Assembly: GCA_018457305.1 (NCBI GenBank)
Contig: JAGYHM010000065.1
Coordinates: forward strand, 1-6,624
Direction: 5' to 3'
DNA from: Fusobacterium sp.
GTDB taxonomy: Bacteria > Fusobacteriota > Fusobacteriia > Fusobacteriales > Fusobacteriaceae
DNA: 6,624 nt
Part shown: positions 1 to 5,835 of the stretch, in pieces
How positions within the stretch are numbered: the stretch's first letter is position 1
Layout: every line of letters starts with the position of its first letter
Notes under the pieces: generated by a model
What the model saw: only the letters and a program-made list of their open reading frames with translations
What the model was told of the DNA's origin: nothing
The model's database searches: none
Position numbers and translations under genes: made by a program

Positions 1-26
1 TCTCTAAAGAGACTGTCGCCCTTTTT

Positions 27-51
27 GGTGTTGGGGCTTCGCCCCAACACC
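27..51. repeat. Perfect 11-bp hairpin with TTC loop
   Basis: GGTGTTGGGGC (27-37) pairs without mismatch with GCCCCAACACC (41-51) across a three-base loop, TTC. It has a T-run on its left (22-26) and an A-run on its right (57-62). On neither strand is the stem followed by a T-tract, so a standard intrinsic terminator is not supported in either direction. Confidence 0.8.
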
Positions 52-76
52 CCAATAAAAAAGAAGAAAAAATAGA

Positions 77-82
77 TATAAT
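77..82 (+). promoter_or_regulatory. Candidate -10 box for fbp
   Basis: TATAAT is a perfect sigma-A -10 hexamer, but no recognisable -35 lies 16-18 bases upstream and there is no TG extension. Transcription would start near 89, inside the hairpin at 84-102. It could equally be chance in AT-rich spacer within the repeat block. Confidence 0.3.
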
Positions 83-83
83 T

Positions 84-102
84 TTTAAGGCGAAGCCTTA
101 AA
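84..102. repeat. Perfect 8-bp hairpin with GAA loop
   Basis: TTTAAGGC (84-91) pairs with GCCTTAAA (95-102) around GAA. Its core GGCGAAGCC is the inverse of the core of the hairpin at 27-51, so the two elements could also pair with each other. If the TATAAT at 77-82 is used as a promoter, this hairpin would lie at the very 5' end of the fbp transcript. Confidence 0.7.
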
Positions 103-141
103 GCGAAGTCGCCGCCACGACATACCAGCGAGCAGAGCGTG

Positions 142-155
142 AGCTCGGGCGAGCT
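142..155. repeat. Short palindrome AGCTCG-GG-CGAGCT
   Basis: The two 6-base arms are perfectly complementary. With a realistic loop the stem is 5 bp around GGGC. It sits at the right end of the GC-rich block, 15 bases before the fbp Shine-Dalgarno, so it would be in the fbp leader RNA. A regulatory effect is possible but not shown. Confidence 0.5.
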
Positions 156-169
156 AAAAATAATTTTAT

Positions 170-176
170 AGAAGGA
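170..176 (+). promoter_or_regulatory. Ribosome binding site of fbp
   Basis: AGAAGGA ends five bases before the ATG at 182, normal spacing for a Shine-Dalgarno. It supports that ATG as the start, consistent with the protein beginning shortly before the conserved TEIINLEAISNLPKGTEHF region. Confidence 0.75.
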
Positions 177-181
177 CTATT

Positions 182-2113
182 ATGGAAAATTTAAAATATT
201 TAACTTTATTATCAAAAACTTTTAAAAATATTGCAGAAACATCGACTGAAATAATTAACTTAGAAGCAATTTCAAATTTACCAAAGGGGACAGAACATTT
301 TTTAACAGATGTACACGGAGAATATGAAGCCTTTAATCATGTTTTAAGAAATGGTTCAGGAACTATCAGAATGAAAATAGATGATATCTATGGTGATACT
401 TTAAGTGATTTTGAAAAAAGAGAACTTGCTACTGTTATCTATTATCCAAAAGAAAAATTTGAATTAAAACAAAAACAAGAGAAAAATTTTGAAGCTTGGA
501 CGATAGATATTATTCATAAACTTATAGATGTTTGTAAATTAGTTTGCTCTAAATACACTCGTTCAAAAGTTAGAAAGGCAATGACAAAAGATTTTGAATA
601 TATTTTACAAGAATTACTTTATGAAAAAAAAGAATTACAAAATAAAAAAGAATATTTTGAATCTATTATTGCAACGATAATTTCAATTAAAAGAGAAAAA
701 TATTTTATAATTGCAATTTCAAATTTAATTCAAAGATTAAACATAGATCATTTACATATAGTTGGAGATATTTTTGATAGAGGACCTAGTCCACATTTAA
801 TAATGGATACATTAGAAACTTATCACAATGTAGATATCCAATGAGGAAATCATGATATTTTATGGATAGGTGCAGCACTTGGAAATAAAGACTGCATTGC
901 TAATGTTATAAGAATTTGCTGTAGTTATAATAATAATGATATTATAGAAGATGCTTATGGAATAAATATGCTTCCACTTGCAACCTTTGCTTTAAAATAT
1001 TATTCAAATGACCCTTGTAAAAAATTTAGACCTAAAGAGGGTATAGATAGTGATTTAGTTGCTCAAATGCATAAGGCTATAAGTATAATTCAATTCAAAG
1101 TTGAAGGTATTTATTCAGAAAGAAATAAAGAATTTAATATGCAAGAAACAGAAGTTTTAAAATTTATAAATTATAGTAAAGGCACAGTTAAAATAAATGG
1201 TGTAGACTATGAATTAAATGATACGAATTTTCCAACTATAAATCCAGAAAATCCTTTTGAATTGACTGAAGAAGAAATAGAAATTTTAGATAGATTAAAA
1301 AATTCTTTTATGAATAGTGAAAAATTACAAAAACATATTGATTTGTTATTTTCAAAAGGTGCAATGTATTTAGTACATAATTCAAATTTATTATTTCATG
1401 CTTGTATTCCTATGGAAGAAAATGGAGAATTTTCAGAATTTGAAATTGATGGAGAAAAATATAGTGGAAAAAATCTTTTAGATAAGGTTGATAATTTACT
1501 TAGAATTGCTTATGTTAATAGAAAAGATAAAAACAGAAATAAAAAATATATAGATTTTATTTGGTATCTGTGGGCTGGAAGATTATCTCCACTTTTTGGT
1601 AAAGATGTTATGAGGACTTTTGAAAGATATTTTATAAATGATAAGACTACTCATAAAGAAAATAAAAATCCTTATCACAAACTAATAAATGATGAAAAAA
1701 TTTGTGATAAAATTTTTAGAGAGTTTGGTTTAAATCCAAAAACTTCTCATATAATTAACGGACATATTCCAGTTAAAGTTAAAGAGGGAGAAAGTCCGAT
1801 AAGGGCAAATGGAAAACTTTTAATTATAGATGGAGGTTTTTCAAGAGCATATCAAAAGACAACAGGAATTGCTGGATATACTTTAATTTATAATTCAAAT
1901 GATATAACTCTTGCCTCACATACAAGTTTTGACTCAAAAGAAAAAGCTATCTTAGAAAATTCTGATATGATTTCTTCTCATATAGTTGTTGAAAAAAAAG
2001 AAGAGCGAATGAGAGTTAGAGATACAGATAATGGAAAAAATATTCGTTCTCAAATTGATGATTTAAAAGAGTTATTAGAAGCATATAGAAAAGGAGTCAT
2101 AAAACAAAACTAA
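182..2113 (+). pseudogene. fbp: Class III fructose-1,6-bisphosphatase, interrupted by one in-frame TGA
   Basis: The gene encodes the manganese-dependent FBPase of the Firmicutes type, which hydrolyses fructose 1,6-bisphosphate to fructose 6-phosphate in gluconeogenesis in the cytoplasm. It spans 643 codons before the TAA stop, close to the family length (about 640-670). Visible metallophosphatase motifs are DVHGEY (43-48), GDIFDRG (195-201), GNHD (222-225), NGH (526-528) and DGGFSRAYQ (550-558), followed by TTGIAGYTLIYNS. Codon 221 (842-844) is TGA where homologues read Trp in QWGNHD. The frame stays open and conserved for more than 420 codons on the far side. If the TGA terminates, the 220-residue product lacks the GNHD and C-terminal metal ligands and should be inactive. 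Reinitiation at the ATG at 968 has no good ribosome site and would also lack GNHD. No other decay is seen, so the cause is a recent mutation, a base-calling error or, less likely, readthrough. Family identity is very secure; pseudogene status is uncertain. Confidence 0.9.
842..844 (+). other. In-frame TGA replacing the conserved Trp codon of fbp
   Basis: The reading is gat atc caa TGA gga aat cat gat, that is D-I-Q-stop-G-N-H-D. A single G-to-A transition from TGG explains it, and the original would have been a GGGG run. All 12 other Trp codons in the intact frames of this window are TGG, including four in fbp itself. Confidence 0.9.
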
Positions 2114-2114
2114 A

Positions 2115-2147
2115 AAAAGGGAGTAAAAATAAATTTTTACTCCTTTT
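2115..2147. terminator. Bidirectional terminator between fbp and the zinc-ribbon gene
   Basis: GGAGTAAAAA (2120-2129) pairs with TTTTTACTCC (2134-2143) around a TAAA loop. An A-run lies before the stem and TTTT follows it, and the A and T runs extend the pairing with one bulged G at 2119. It begins just after the fbp stop and lies 24 bases beyond the stop of the facing gene, so it can serve both converging transcripts. Confidence 0.8.
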
Positions 2148-2170
2148 ATAATATGGAAAATTATTTATTT

Positions 2171-2422
2171 CTATTTATTTTCATCTCTTTTACCAGCACT
2201 TAAAATACTTTCAACATCAAAAGCGTGGCAAGGTGTTACAGCATAAACCATAGTGCAATGTGGACACTCGTATTCAAAAGTTTTCATTTCAATTTCATTT
2301 CCACATTCTCTACAATTAAATGTTGCAGGGAATGGCATAGGATTATCACTAAATCCCATCATTTTTAATTTATTTAAAACTTGTTTTCCATCTTCAAATT
2401 TTCCAGAACAACCTTCGTGCAT
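2171..2422 (-). CDS. Small zinc-ribbon protein of unknown function
   Basis: This is an 83-residue soluble protein with two CxxC pairs, C37-x2-C40 and C53-x2-C56, separated by 12 residues, the arrangement of a zinc ribbon. Further cysteines are at C5 (in MHEGCSGK) and C65 (PCH), giving six in all. No signal peptide or membrane segment is seen. The start is taken as the ATG at 2422 because GGAGG (2435-2431) lies eight bases upstream. An in-frame TTG at 2437 overlaps that Shine-Dalgarno and is unlikely. It is the last gene of the minus-strand cluster, 26 bases after mnmA, so probably co-transcribed with it. I do not recognise the family by name; binding of zinc or another metal is inferred from the cysteines only. 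A role linked to tRNA thiolation is suggested by position alone. The stop codon is TAG. Confidence 0.85.
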   Translation of the reverse strand: MHEGCSGKFEDGKQVLNKLKMMGFSDNPMPFPATFNCRECGNEIEMKTFEYECPHCTMVYAVTPCHAFDVESILSAGKRDENK

Positions 2423-2430
2423 ATTTTTAA

Positions 2431-2435
2431 CCTCC
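2431..2435 (-). promoter_or_regulatory. Shine-Dalgarno GGAGG fixing the zinc-ribbon start
   Basis: On the minus strand GGAGG is followed by eight bases and then ATG at 2422. The upstream in-frame TTG at 2437 begins two bases before this motif and could not use it. Confidence 0.8.
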
Positions 2436-2448
2436 AAATTTTTTTAAA

Positions 2449-3537
2449 TTATTTTATAAATCCACCAGCAATAACTGTTCCCTCATTATTATAAAAAACA
2501 ATTCCTTGACCAGGTGTTATTGCCCTAACTTTATTATCAATAAATTTCACATCAAAATTATTATCTTCAAGTTTTTTTAATACACATTTATGTAAAATAT
2601 CTCTTGATCTAGTTTTAGCATAACATTCTAAATTATCTAATTCATCATAAGATTTTATTAAAAATAAATTTAATTTTATAGCAGTTAATCTATCTTTAAA
2701 TAAATCTTCGTTAGAGCCGACAATAATATTATTATTTTTTTTATCAAATTCTAAAACATATAAAGGTTCTTTGCTAGAAATTCCCAAACCTTTTCTTTGA
2801 CCTATTGTATAAAATGCAAAGCCGTTATGTTTTCCTAAAATTTCTCCAGCCTTATTAACAATATTTCCTTTTTTTAAAACTTTTCCTTTTGAATCATCAA
2901 TTAAAAATTCTTTAAGTTTTCCATCTTCAACAAAGCAAACCTCTTGGGAATCTTTTTTAGAATAAACTCTAACTCCTAATTGTTTGGCTAGTTCTCTAAG
3001 TCTTGGCTTTTCTAAATCTCCAACTGGAAACATAATATATTTTAAATTTTCTTTTTTTATTTGTGATAAAAAATAAACTTGATCTTTATTTGCATCATCA
3101 CCAACTGTTAAAAGTCCATTTTTTAATTTTGTATAATGACCAGTTGCCATAAAGTCAGCACCTTTATCTTTGATAAATTCTAAAAGTTTTCCAAATTTTA
3201 TATGTCTGTTGCAGACCATACAAGGATTGGGAGTTCTTCCACTTAAATATTCATCTACAAAATAATCCAAAACTTTTTCTCTAAAATCTTCTCTAACATC
3301 TAAAACATAATGCTCTATTCCTAAATCATCACAAACTTTTTTAGCATCCGCATCTTCATCGTTAAAAACTTTCATCGTAACACCAAAAATATTATAACCT
3401 TGTCTTTTCAAAAGATATGCTACAGCAGAGCTATCAACCCCTCCACTCATTGCAATACCTATTGTTTTTTTTGTATTTTCTTCATTAAATTTAACATATT
3501 TCTCAAATTCTGTATCAATTTCTTTTAAATTATTCAT
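2449..3537 (-). CDS. mnmA: tRNA-specific 2-thiouridylase MnmA
   Basis: MnmA adenylates and thiolates U34 of the tRNAs for Lys, Glu and Gln, giving 2-thiouridine, with ATP and a persulfide sulfur donor. The 362 residues match the family length. Visible motifs are the PP-loop SGGVDSS (31-37), NPCMVCN with the likely catalytic Cys106 (104-110), ATGHY (131-135), KDQVYFLSQ (151-159), DSQEVCFV with the second catalytic Cys201 (196-203), FYTIGQRKGLGI (242-253), and the C-terminal beta-barrel ending TPGQGIVFYN...AGGFI. Both active-site cysteines are present. The start at 3537 gives about 30 residues before the PP-loop, longer than usual, and the upstream sequence has only weak, purine-rich Shine-Dalgarno candidates, so a different start is possible. 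It lies 47 bases after the exporter gene and 26 bases before the zinc-ribbon gene, as in an operon. Some bacteria carry two mnmA copies; this window cannot tell which this would be. Confidence 0.95.
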   Translation of the reverse strand: MNNLKEIDTEFEKYVKFNEENTKKTIGIAMSGGVDSSAVAYLLKRQGYNIFGVTMKVFNDEDADAKKVCDDLGIEHYVLDVREDFREKVLDYFVDEYLSGRTPNPCMVCNRHIKFGKLLEFIKDKGADFMATGHYTKLKNGLLTVGDDANKDQVYFLSQIKKENLKYIMFPVGDLEKPRLRELAKQLGVRVYSKKDSQEVCFVEDGKLKEFLIDDSKGKVLKKGNIVNKAGEILGKHNGFAFYTIGQRKGLGISSKEPLYVLEFDKKNNNIIVGSNEDLFKDRLTAIKLNLFLIKSYDELDNLECYAKTRSRDILHKCVLKKLEDNNFDVKFIDNKVRAITPGQGIVFYNNEGTVIAGGFIK

Positions 3538-3584
3538 TTCTTTTTTCCATTTCCTTTTCTATAAGTAAACATTTTTTTGTTTTA

Positions 3585-4211
3585 TTAAAATAAAAATATT
3601 TTTTTCAAAGAATTAAATATAATTAGTATAGCTACTATAAGAATAATAGTATTTGCCAATTTTATAATTTTTACTAATCTCTCTATTTTAAAAATTTTTC
3701 TAAAGTGAGCTAAGCCTTCAACTGTAAAAAACCAAAGTGTTCCACCACCAATAAAAACTCCGAGAGGAATTTGTATAAATGAAACAGTTGAATTCCCATT
3801 ATAAACTTTTAAAAAACTAAAAATAGAAGATATAACTAAAATACTTGTTATATTTGTAAGTGCTAAACCAACTCCAGTTAAATAATTTTGAAACATAGTT
3901 TTAAATTCAAAATCAAATTCTTTAACTTGAATATTTGATAATAATTTTTTTCCTGCCATTAAAAATAGAATTATTCCAATGAATAAAGATAAATAATTTC
4001 CATATTTTATAATATATTCATCAATAGTAAGTACAAAGAAAAGTGATAGAGCAGAGTAAATTAAATCTACTGTTACCATTCCCAAAGCAGTTGCATAACC
4101 TTTCCACTTCCCTTCTGAAATAGTAAGTTCCATACAATAAATACCTACTGGTCCAAAGGGCAAAGATAAAATTATTCCAGTTATAAGACCTTTAATTATA
4201 GATAAATCCAT
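3585..4211 (-). CDS. LysE/RhtB-type membrane exporter
   Basis: This is a 208-residue, strongly hydrophobic protein with about six predicted membrane segments (roughly residues 5-25, 38-62, 72-90, 110-132, 145-165 and 185-202). The N-terminal pattern SLPFGPVGIYCMELTISEGKWKGY followed by ALGMVTVD resembles the LysE/RhtB superfamily signature, in which GP in helix 1 and a G-x3-GD-like motif in helix 2 are conserved. Here the latter reads G44-x4-D49. Family members export amino acids and related small molecules from the cytoplasm; the substrate cannot be read from the sequence. The ATG at 4211 is preceded by AGGGGA six bases upstream. It is the first gene of the minus-strand cluster with mnmA and the zinc-ribbon gene, and is transcribed divergently from the Cys/Ser-rich gene at 4351. 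Confidence is high for an integral membrane protein, moderate-high for the family. Confidence 0.8.
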   Translation of the reverse strand: MDLSIIKGLITGIILSLPFGPVGIYCMELTISEGKWKGYATALGMVTVDLIYSALSLFFVLTIDEYIIKYGNYLSLFIGIILFLMAGKKLLSNIQVKEFDFEFKTMFQNYLTGVGLALTNITSILVISSIFSFLKVYNGNSTVSFIQIPLGVFIGGGTLWFFTVEGLAHFRKIFKIERLVKIIKLANTIILIVAILIIFNSLKKIFLF

Positions 4212-4217
4212 TTATAA

Positions 4218-4223
4218 TCCCCT
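4218..4223 (-). promoter_or_regulatory. Shine-Dalgarno of the LysE-type gene
   Basis: AGGGGA on the minus strand lies six bases before the ATG at 4211, a good match and spacing that supports this start. Confidence 0.65.
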
Positions 4224-4254
4224 ATATTTTTTTAATTTAATAAACTTTCTTCTT

Positions 4255-4263
4255 ATTTTAACA
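4255..4263 (-). promoter_or_regulatory. Extended -10 promoter for the lysE-like/mnmA cluster
   Basis: The minus strand reads TG-T-TAAAAT, an extended -10 element matching five of six bases of TATAAT. The -35 position is weak (TTTTAA, 4283-4278), as often tolerated with a TG extension. Transcription would start near 4248, leaving a leader of about 37 bases. This is inference from motif only. Confidence 0.4.
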
Positions 4264-4276
4264 TATTTTTAATGTT
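4260..4276. promoter_or_regulatory. Candidate operator dyad AACAT-N7-ATGTT
   Basis: A 17-bp inverted repeat with 5-bp arms (4260-4264 and 4272-4276) lies between two divergent promoters. It overlaps the -10 extension of the minus-strand promoter and the -35 region of the plus-strand promoter, so a bound protein could affect both. Short dyads arise often by chance in such AT-rich DNA, so this is tentative. Confidence 0.25.
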
Positions 4277-4291
4277 TTTAAAATTTTTTTA

Positions 4292-4300
4292 TGATATAAT
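4292..4300 (+). promoter_or_regulatory. Extended -10 promoter for the Cys/Ser-rich gene
   Basis: TG-A-TATAAT is a perfect extended -10 element. No good -35 is seen 17 bases upstream. Transcription from near 4307 would give a leader of about 44 bases that contains the tandem A-rich repeat. Confidence 0.6.
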
Positions 4301-4311
4301 TTAAGAAAGAG

Positions 4312-4340
4312 TAAAAAATAAATAAAAAATAAATAAAAAA
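4312..4340 (+). repeat. 11-bp tandem repeat TAAAAAATAAA, about 2.6 copies
   Basis: Units start at 4312, 4323 and 4334, the last being partial (TAAAAAA) and running straight into the GGA of the Shine-Dalgarno. It lies in the presumed 5' leader. The repeat is exact, and the A6 runs are spaced near one helical turn. Confidence 0.7.
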
Positions 4341-4350
4341 GGAATAAAAA

Positions 4351-4749
4351 ATGACAGAGATAGAAATAAAAATAATAAAATTTTTGTTGTCTGCTGCTGT
4401 TTATAGTGAAAATGCTATTTTAAAAAATTTAGGAATAGATAAAGATACTTTAGATAAAAGTTTTGAAATTTTAGTTCAAGAGGGATATCTTGAAAATTTT
4501 GAAGAATTTATGAAAAGAGAAAATTTAAATGAAGAAGGAGATTGCTGTAAATCTAAAAAAGAAAAAAAAGTTGAAAGTGCTTGTGGTTCTTGTGTAGCCT
4601 CTTCATCTTGTGGGAGTGGTTCTCATTCTTGTTCTTCATCATCTGATTCTTCTCATTCAAGTTGTTGTGATGATAATATTTTTTCAGATATGACTGATTA
4701 TTCTAAAATAAAAGTTCTTACTATGAAAGCAATAGATGAATTTTCTTAA
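4351..4749 (+). CDS. Winged-helix-like protein with Cys/Ser-rich C-terminus (FeoC-like)
   Basis: This is a 132-residue protein. Residues 1-60 look like a small helix-turn-helix/winged-helix domain: EIKIIKFLLSAAVYSENAIL, then LGIDKDTLDKSFEILVQEGYLE. Residues 65-106 hold eight cysteines (65, 66, 78, 81, 87, 94, 105, 106) in a tail dominated by Ser, Gly and two His, including C78-x2-C81 and CC pairs at both ends. Residues 107-132 return to ordinary composition. The layout of an N-terminal winged helix followed by a cysteine cluster recalls FeoC, which can carry an Fe-S cluster, but no feoA or feoB is adjacent and the low-complexity Ser/Cys tail is unusual. Binding of metal or a redox cluster is inference. 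The start is supported by AAAAGGA (4337-4343) seven bases upstream and an extended -10 at 4292. It is a single gene, divergent from the exporter and followed by a terminator-like hairpin. Function is unknown; an iron- or metal-responsive regulator is the leading guess. Confidence 0.85.
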   Translation: MTEIEIKIIKFLLSAAVYSENAILKNLGIDKDTLDKSFEILVQEGYLENFEEFMKRENLNEEGDCCKSKKEKKVESACGSCVASSSCGSGSHSCSSSSDSSHSSCCDDNIFSDMTDYSKIKVLTMKAIDEFS

Positions 4750-4754
4750 AAAAA

Positions 4755-4793
4755 TAAAAACCGATTGTAAAATTATTTTCAATCAGCTTTTTT
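4755..4793. terminator. Terminator between the Cys/Ser-rich gene and asnA
   Basis: GATTG (4763-4767) pairs with CAATC (4780-4784). The stem continues after a T-T mismatch with AAA/TTT and is flanked by an A-run on the left and a T-run (4788-4793) on the right. The stem is imperfect and GC-poor, but its position six bases after one stop codon and about 15 bases beyond the facing asnA stop fits a bidirectional terminator for convergent genes. Confidence 0.6.
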
Positions 4794-4808
4794 ATTAAAT
4801 AATATATT

Positions 4809-5792
4809 TTATAATAAATCTATATTCATTTGTCTACAAATTTCATAAACTTCTTGAGACCAAATAGAAGCTTGTACTTCTCCAATATGTAATTTATCTA
4901 AAAAGAACATACAAATTCTTGACTGACCAATTCCGCCACCAATAGTGTATGGTAATTCTTTATTTAATATCATTTGATGATAAGGCATTTCTTTTCTATC
5001 TTCACAATTAGCAATTTTTAATTGTTTTTCTAGTGAGTTTTCATCAACTCTAATTCCCATAGAAGAAAGTTCTAATCCTATTCCTAGAGGAGCATAATTA
5101 AAAATTAAATCTCCATTTAAATTCCAATCATCATAGTCAGGTGCTCTACCATCATGTTTTTCTCCAGAATTTAAAGCTCCACCAATTTTCATTAAGAAAA
5201 TTGCACCAAATTCTTTAGCTGCAGCATGCTCTCTATTTTTTGGAGTTAATTTTGGATACTTATCTTCCAATTCTTGTGTTGTAATAAAAGTTATTTTTTT
5301 TGGTAATTTTTTTGAAAGTTGTGAATACTCAGCAGTAATATAATCTTCTGTTTCTTTAAATACAGAATAAATTACCTCAACAACACTTTTTAAATATTCT
5401 TCGTTTCTATCTTCTTTTAAAAGAATTTTTTCCCAATCCCATTGATCAACATAATAAGAATGAATAAAATCTGTATCTTCATCTCTTCTTATTGCATTCA
5501 TATCAGTATAAATTCCTTTATGAGTTTCTATATTATATCTATATAGAGCCATTCTTTTCCATTTTGCAAGTGAATGAACTATCTCAACTCTTTCACCACT
5601 TTTTGTATCAAAGCTAACAGGTCTTTCCGTTCCATTTAAGTTATCATTTAAACCTGTCTCTGGTATTACAAATAAAGGAGCAGATACTCTAAGTAAATCT
5701 AATTTTTCTGAAAGAGTTTCTTGAAAAAAATCTTTTACCTTCTTTATTGCAATTTCTGTTTCTAATATTCCTAATTTTGATTTATAAGCCAT
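4809..5792 (-). CDS. asnA: Aspartate--ammonia ligase (asparagine synthetase A)
   Basis: AsnA makes asparagine from aspartate, ammonia and ATP via a beta-aspartyl-AMP intermediate; it is a cytoplasmic enzyme related to class II aminoacyl-tRNA synthetases. The 327 residues match the family (E. coli 330). Conserved blocks, in order: the N-terminal helix region, LNDNLNGTERPV (48-59), HSLAKWKR (73-80), RRDED (102-106), HSYYVDQWDWEK (111-122), RAPDYDDW (216-223), LNGD (225-228), ELSSMGIRVD (241-250), and GGGIGQSR (285-292), the class II motif 3-like segment. Nothing essential appears missing. The ATG at 5792 follows AGGAGG by five bases, an excellent ribosome site. It lies about 69 bases downstream of the sirtuin gene on the same strand and has its own extended -10 promoter, so it may be transcribed both alone and by readthrough. 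No T-box or other long leader is present. Confidence 0.97.
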   Translation of the reverse strand: MAYKSKLGILETEIAIKKVKDFFQETLSEKLDLLRVSAPLFVIPETGLNDNLNGTERPVSFDTKSGERVEIVHSLAKWKRMALYRYNIETHKGIYTDMNAIRRDEDTDFIHSYYVDQWDWEKILLKEDRNEEYLKSVVEVIYSVFKETEDYITAEYSQLSKKLPKKITFITTQELEDKYPKLTPKNREHAAAKEFGAIFLMKIGGALNSGEKHDGRAPDYDDWNLNGDLIFNYAPLGIGLELSSMGIRVDENSLEKQLKIANCEDRKEMPYHQMILNKELPYTIGGGIGQSRICMFFLDKLHIGEVQASIWSQEVYEICRQMNIDLL

Positions 5793-5797
5793 TTTTT

Positions 5798-5803
5798 CCT
5801 CCT
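5798..5803 (-). promoter_or_regulatory. Shine-Dalgarno of asnA
   Basis: AGGAGG on the minus strand ends five bases before the asnA ATG at 5792. It is the best ribosome binding site in the window and suggests efficient translation. Confidence 0.8.
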
Positions 5804-5835
5804 ACTTAACTACTAAATTACTACTTTATTGGTAC

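Larger units (their letters stand above)
1..160. repeat. GC-rich intergenic block of short palindromes
   Basis: This stretch is far richer in G and C than the rest of the window and carries at least three near-perfect hairpins (27-51, 84-102, 142-155), plus a small one at 1-12 (TCTCT/AGAGA). Its parts echo each other: GGCTTCGCC at 35-43 is the exact reverse complement of GGCGAAGCC at 89-97, GTCGCC occurs at 15-20 and 108-113, and GCGAGC-like units recur between 128 and 154. No convincing coding frame runs through it. The pattern fits a REP/BIME-like intergenic repeat element lying between an unseen upstream gene and fbp. The left end is probably cut by the window edge. Whether it is multi-copy cannot be seen here. 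Confidence 0.6.

Noticed and set aside
27..51. Intrinsic terminator of an upstream gene
   Set aside because: The stem is strong, but neither strand has a T-tract directly after it. On the plus strand it is followed by CCAATAAAA.
842..844. TGA read as Trp through a variant genetic code
   Set aside because: Twelve other Trp codons here are TGG, not TGA. An AT-rich organism with such a code would be expected to use mostly TGA.
842..896. TGA as a selenocysteine codon with a downstream SECIS-like hairpin (TGCAG 871-875 / CTGCA 892-896)
   Set aside because: The stem is only 5 bp with a 16-base loop and poorly placed. The family has Trp, not Cys, at this position, and no selenocysteine gene is nearby.
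968..2113. A separate 381-residue gene starting at the ATG at 968
   Set aside because: It is in the same frame as the part before the TGA and is plainly the C-terminal portion of the same FBPase. The ATG lacks a good Shine-Dalgarno.
2423..2437. TTG start at 2437 for the zinc-ribbon gene
   Set aside because: The TTG overlaps the GGAGG that serves the ATG at 2422.
2253..2447. Plus-strand open frame opposite the zinc-ribbon gene
   Set aside because: It is antisense to a gene with a strong ribosome site and a clear cysteine motif, and the translation has no recognisable features.
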